NCBI GenBank assembly: GCA_902475435.1 | Contig: CABRZL010000086.1 | Span: forward strand, 1-8,214 | Length of the DNA stretch: 8,214 nt | Reading direction: 5' to 3' | Origin: an uncultured Eubacteriales bacterium | GTDB taxonomy: Bacteria; Bacillota; Clostridia; Oscillospirales; Oscillospiraceae | Part shown: positions 5,261 through 8,214 of the stretch, piece by piece | Layout of the letters: each line of letters opens with the position of its first letter | Position numbering within the stretch: position 1 is the first letter of the stretch | Made by a program: the position numbers and the translations under genes | Notes under the pieces: model-generated | Told to the model about the DNA's origin: nothing | The model's database searches: none | Seen by the model: only the letters and a program-made list of their open reading frames with translations

Positions 5261-6220
5261 ATGGCGAAAAAGATATTAAAAAGATTACTTTTTGCTGTGA
5301 TTACATTCTTTGTGTTGACATTTTTTGTATTTGCATTGTCCAACATGATGAAGGGAAATGCAGTGGATGCCCAACTTGCTGCGAACCCCCGTATGTCTCA
5401 GGAGACATATGAGGCGCTGCTGCATGAGCGGGGATTGGATCAGCCGATTCCTGTGCGCTATTGGGATTGGCTTTCAGATTTTCTTCAAGGAGATATGGGA
5501 ACCTGTGAGCAGTTCAATATGCCTGTGAGCCAGATTCTTGCTGAACGGGTGGGACCAACCCTGATTCTCAATTTTACCGCGTTAGTCCTGGCAGTTATCA
5601 TCAGCATCCCGCTGGGAGTTATGGCTGCATATAAGCCGTACTCAGCCTGGGATAACATATCTTCGGCACTTTCCTTTGTGGGTGCATCCATGCCGTCATT
5701 TTTGATGGGAATTTTGGGTGTATACATCTTTGCGGTAAAACTCCACTTGGTACCTACCCAGGGAATGTATTATGCCAATGCACCCCACACCATCGGGTCT
5801 TTGGCAATTCATCTGATTTTGCCTGCTTCCATTGGTGCATTTCAGATGATTGGCAGCATTTTAAAGCAAACAAGAGGTGCTGTGCTAGAGGTGCTAAATG
5901 AGGACTATATAAAAACCGCCCGTGCCAAAGGCGTGCGGGAGGTAGCTGTCGTGATTCGGCATGCACTCCGAAATGCATTGATTCCAATTATTACGATTAT
6001 CGGACTGAATATTCCTTATGTAGTGGGAGGCAGCGTAGTGCTGGAAACGATATTTGCGTGGCCCGGTGTGGGCAGTTTTCTGATTACCAGTATCAATGCC
6101 AGGGATTTTGATCCGATTATGGGAGTTACCGTTGTGATTTGTGCAGTCGTCATGGTTACGAGTATTTTGCTCGATTTCGTCTATATGTTTGTAGATCCCA
6201 GAATCGCAAAGGAGAAGTAA
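5261..6220 (+). CDS. ABC transporter permease, DppB/OppB/NikB type
   Basis: The 319-residue membrane protein forms one half of the importer's translocation channel. Hydrophobic segments lie near residues 9-27, 101-125, 136-160, 183-202, 237-262 and 287-310, the six-helix layout of the family. A long external region with HERGLDQPIPVRYWDWL (55-71) after helix 1 is diagnostic of the DppB group. The cytoplasmic EAA loop that docks onto the ATPase is DYIKTARAKGVREVAVVIRH (215-234) followed by ALRNALIP (235-242), close to consensus. VLETIFAWPGVG (260-271) is also conserved in the family. The start is set by GAGAGGAG (5246-5253), seven bases before the ATG. It lies 113 bases after the binding-protein gene, past a hairpin, and only four bases before the next permease gene. 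Homologues carry di/oligopeptides, nickel or glutathione; the sequence does not choose between them. Confidence 0.95.
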   Translation: MAKKILKRLLFAVITFFVLTFFVFALSNMMKGNAVDAQLAANPRMSQETYEALLHERGLDQPIPVRYWDWLSDFLQGDMGTCEQFNMPVSQILAERVGPTLILNFTALVLAVIISIPLGVMAAYKPYSAWDNISSALSFVGASMPSFLMGILGVYIFAVKLHLVPTQGMYYANAPHTIGSLAIHLILPASIGAFQMIGSILKQTRGAVLEVLNEDYIKTARAKGVREVAVVIRHALRNALIPIITIIGLNIPYVVGGSVVLETIFAWPGVGSFLITSINARDFDPIMGVTVVICAVVMVTSILLDFVYMFVDPRIAKEK

Positions 6221-6224
6221 ACAT

Positions 6225-7091
6225 ATGAAAAAGCGCGTGAAAGAAAATGGCTTTTTGGCCTTTATGAGAAAATACGTGAAGCACAGAGTGGCTTTTGTTG
6301 CGACTATTGCGTTGCTTCTGGAGATATTGCTGGTGATAATTTTACCGCCCATTATGCAATTGGATCCGATTACCAGCGACTTTGCACATATGGCAGAGGC
6401 GCCTTCATCCCTGCATATTTTAGGAACAGATAAGACGGGGCGGGATGTGTTTGCCAGACTGATCTGCGGTGGAAGAGTTTCCCTGGTGGTTGGCATTGGG
6501 GCTACCATTGTGAGCCTGATTATCGGCGTGCCTTTGGGAGTTCTTGCAGGGTATTATCAGGGGTGGGTAGGAAATCTTATTATGCGAATTGTTGACATGT
6601 TCCTGTCCTTCCCGTCTATGGTTATTACCTTAGTGCTTATTGCGGTACTTGGACCATCTACATGGACTGTCGTTTTCGTTACTGGTTTTTTAAGTTGGAT
6701 GCAGCACTGTAAGTTGCTCTATGGTTCTGTGGCAGGTGTCCGGAATAAAGAATATGTGGAAGCGGCTATTGCCATTGGAACTGGGGATTTTAAAATTTTG
6801 ACAAAATATGTAATTCCCAATTCTATTTCTCCGTTGTGGGTGTCTATTGCGTTCACAGTCTCAACTTCTATTGTATTTGAGTCTTCCCTGAGTTTTTTGG
6901 GAGCCGGCGTTCAGCCTCCGGAGTCTTCTTGGGGTAATATTATTTATGCTGCCCAGAGCCTTTCTACTATGACGGATACACCATGGATCTGGCTTCCAGC
7001 AGGTCTTGTATTGTTGTTCACCGTAATTTGTATCAACCTGGTGGGCGAGGGTATCCGAGATGCACTGGATCCTAAGATGAAACGGAAGTGA
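6225..7091 (+). CDS. ABC transporter permease, DppC/OppC/NikC type
   Basis: The 288-residue membrane protein is the second channel subunit. It has the DppC marks in order: a basic N-terminus and first helix (about 21-44), the LGTDKTGRDVFARLICGGRVS segment (from 66), GVPLGVLAGYYQG (101-113), the EAA loop YVEAAIAIGTGDFKILTKYV (177-196) followed by IPN, SFLGAGVQPPESSWGNII (223-240), and a final helix ending NLVGEGIRDALDPK (271-284). Length is typical. The loop residue usually His (rHilPN in relatives) is Tyr here (KYVIPN), a mild divergence. AAAGGAG (6208-6214) inside the end of the preceding gene is the ribosome site, ten bases from the ATG. The gaps of four bases before and six after show a single message with likely translational coupling. 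Confidence 0.95.
   Translation: MKKRVKENGFLAFMRKYVKHRVAFVATIALLLEILLVIILPPIMQLDPITSDFAHMAEAPSSLHILGTDKTGRDVFARLICGGRVSLVVGIGATIVSLIIGVPLGVLAGYYQGWVGNLIMRIVDMFLSFPSMVITLVLIAVLGPSTWTVVFVTGFLSWMQHCKLLYGSVAGVRNKEYVEAAIAIGTGDFKILTKYVIPNSISPLWVSIAFTVSTSIVFESSLSFLGAGVQPPESSWGNIIYAAQSLSTMTDTPWIWLPAGLVLLFTVICINLVGEGIRDALDPKMKRK
7084..7090 (+). promoter_or_regulatory. Weak ribosome binding site that decides the first ATPase start
   Basis: GGAAGTG overlaps the stop codon of the permease gene and lies seven bases before ATG 7098, but only one base before the in-frame TTG at 7092. The spacing favours the ATG. Confidence 0.6.
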
Positions 7092-7097
7092 TTGCGT

Positions 7098-8084
7098 ATG
7101 AGTGATACAATTTTGAAAGTAAAAGACCTGCAGGTGGACTTCCTTATTGGGAAGGAATCCCTGACAGCCGTTCATGATATCAGCTTTTCAGTAAAGCGGG
7201 GCCATACACTTGCAATTGTTGGAGAATCCGGGTGCGGGAAGAGCGTAACTGCGACAGCGTTGATGCGGTTGCTGCCAAAGGAAACCAGTAGAATTTCAAA
7301 TGGAAGTGTGGAACTGAATGGCCGGGATTTGATGAAAATTTCTGAGAAAGAAATGCGTGAAATCCGTGGTAACAGAATGTCAATGATTTTTCAGGATCCC
7401 ATGACCGCATTAAACCCGGTGCATACCATTGGAAAGCAGATGATTGAGGTATATCGAACCCACAGCAAAATTTCCAAAAAGGAAGCGTTTGAAAAGGGAA
7501 CAGAAATGCTGGAGATGGTTGGAATTCCACTTCCACGTCAAAGGATGCTGGAGTATCCACATCAGCTTTCCGGCGGTATGCGCCAGAGGGTGATGATTGC
7601 CATGGCGCTGGCCAGCAACCCGGAGTTGTTAATTGCGGATGAACCTACCACAGCGCTTGACGTCACAATTCAAGCGCAAATTCTGGATTTAATGCGGAAA
7701 CTTAAAGAAGAACTAAATACTGCGGTGATCTTGATAACGCATGATATGGGCGTTGTGACAGAGATGGCGGACGAGGTAATGGTGATGTATGCGGGAGAGA
7801 TTGTGGAGTATGGAACATTACAGCAGATTTTTGATCAGCCCAGTCATCCCTATACAAGAGGGCTTTTAAAAGCGATTCCTAGATTAGACATGGACGATAG
7901 CGAAGAGCTGTTTGTGATTGATGGCGTGGTGCCGTCTTTGAATGAATATGGGTCAACTTGTCGCTTTGCAAATCGTTGTCCCTATGCTTGTAAGGAATGT
8001 AGCGAGCATACCATTGAACTTCAGGAGATCGCGCCTGGACATACTGTTCGCTGTGACCGTGCAGCCTATCTGAAGGAGGTGTGA
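7098..8084 (+). CDS. ABC transporter ATP-binding protein, DppD/OppD type
   Basis: The 328-residue cytoplasmic ATPase powers the importer together with the partner that follows. All nucleotide-site elements are present: Walker A GESGCGKS (42-49), Q-loop Gln99, signature LSGGMRQR (157-164), Walker B LLIADEP (177-183), D-loop ALD (186-188) and switch His215. The C-terminal oligopeptide-transporter domain begins at SHPYTRGLL (249-257). It contains C288, C294, C301 and C319 in the spacing used by DppD-type proteins to hold a [4Fe-4S] cluster, plus an extra C298. ATG 7098 is preferred over TTG 7092 on ribosome-site spacing; the alternative would add two residues. It starts six bases after the permease gene and ends two bases before the next ATPase gene, so it is part of one operon. 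The cluster is inferred from the cysteine pattern. Confidence 0.95.
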   Translation: MSDTILKVKDLQVDFLIGKESLTAVHDISFSVKRGHTLAIVGESGCGKSVTATALMRLLPKETSRISNGSVELNGRDLMKISEKEMREIRGNRMSMIFQDPMTALNPVHTIGKQMIEVYRTHSKISKKEAFEKGTEMLEMVGIPLPRQRMLEYPHQLSGGMRQRVMIAMALASNPELLIADEPTTALDVTIQAQILDLMRKLKEELNTAVILITHDMGVVTEMADEVMVMYAGEIVEYGTLQQIFDQPSHPYTRGLLKAIPRLDMDDSEELFVIDGVVPSLNEYGSTCRFANRCPYACKECSEHTIELQEIAPGHTVRCDRAAYLKEV

Positions 8085-8086
8085 GC

Positions 8087-8214
8087 ATGAGGGAAAAAGA
8101 GCTCCTTGAAGTAAATGGACTTAAAAAATACTATACTACGTCGAATAATTTGAACCCTAAAAAGCGGAAATTATTGAAAGCTGTCGATGGGGTTGATTTC
8201 ACATTGCATGAGGG
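8087..8214 (+). CDS. ABC transporter ATP-binding protein, DppF/OppF type, 3' partial
   Basis: Forty-two codons are visible before the window ends. They begin MREKELLEVNGLKKYY and continue to LLKAVDGVDFTLHEG, the usual N-terminal strand pattern of the second ATPase in peptide-type importers, with the basic insertion NPKKRK between the first two strands. Walker A lies beyond the window, so the call rests on this N-terminus and on gene order. AAGGAGG (8073-8079), inside the end of the previous gene, is a near-perfect ribosome site seven bases before the ATG. It would complete the usual set of one binding protein, two permeases and two ATPases. Confidence 0.88.
   Translation, partial: MREKELLEVNGLKKYYTTSNNLNPKKRKLLKAVDGVDFTLHE

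Noticed and set aside
5894..6508. Minus-strand open frame of 204 codons across the junction of the two permease genes
   Set aside because: It overlaps two well-supported permease genes in antisense and its translation resembles no protein; it is a shadow of their codon usage.

Overview
The window looks like chromosomal DNA from an anaerobic Firmicute, most likely a gut-type Clostridia (Lachnospiraceae/Oscillospiraceae-like). This rests on strong GGAGG ribosome sites, Rho-independent terminators, a Gram-positive lipoprotein signal on the solute-binding protein, and many cysteines in an exported protein. The taxonomic call is inference from style only. All eight genes lie on the + strand. I saw no mobile element, tRNA, rRNA or CRISPR array, and no gene-free stretch longer than about 170 bases.

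Layout: (1) 1-993, the C-terminal part of a metal-dependent amidohydrolase whose start lies outside the window, closed by a terminator at 1020-1066. (2) 1116-2021, a LysR-type regulator with its own extended -10 promoter and a terminator. (3) 2181-3395, an MFS transporter. (4) 3564 to the window end, a peptide/nickel-type (family 5) ABC importer in the usual order: lipoprotein binding protein, two permeases, first ATPase, and the start of the second ATPase. A 12-bp hairpin separates the binding protein from the tightly packed permease/ATPase genes.

A plausible reading is a small-molecule uptake and processing locus. The ABC system imports a peptide-like or chelated ligand, the amidohydrolase cleaves it in the cytoplasm, the MFS protein moves a product or carrier, and the LysR protein senses an intermediate. 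The most notable regulatory feature is a perfect 7-1-7 palindrome, TTATAATCATTATAA (3455-3469), on the -10 region of the importer promoter. It is identical to the PerR box consensus and close to the Fur box, so the importer may be tied to peroxide or metal status. In addition, related sequences around CTATGGA or TTCCTAT lie near the lysR start and upstream of both the MFS and importer promoters. In the latter two the distance to the -10 is the same (55 bases), which suggests a LysR-family regulon covering the whole locus. The ligand cannot be read from the sequence.
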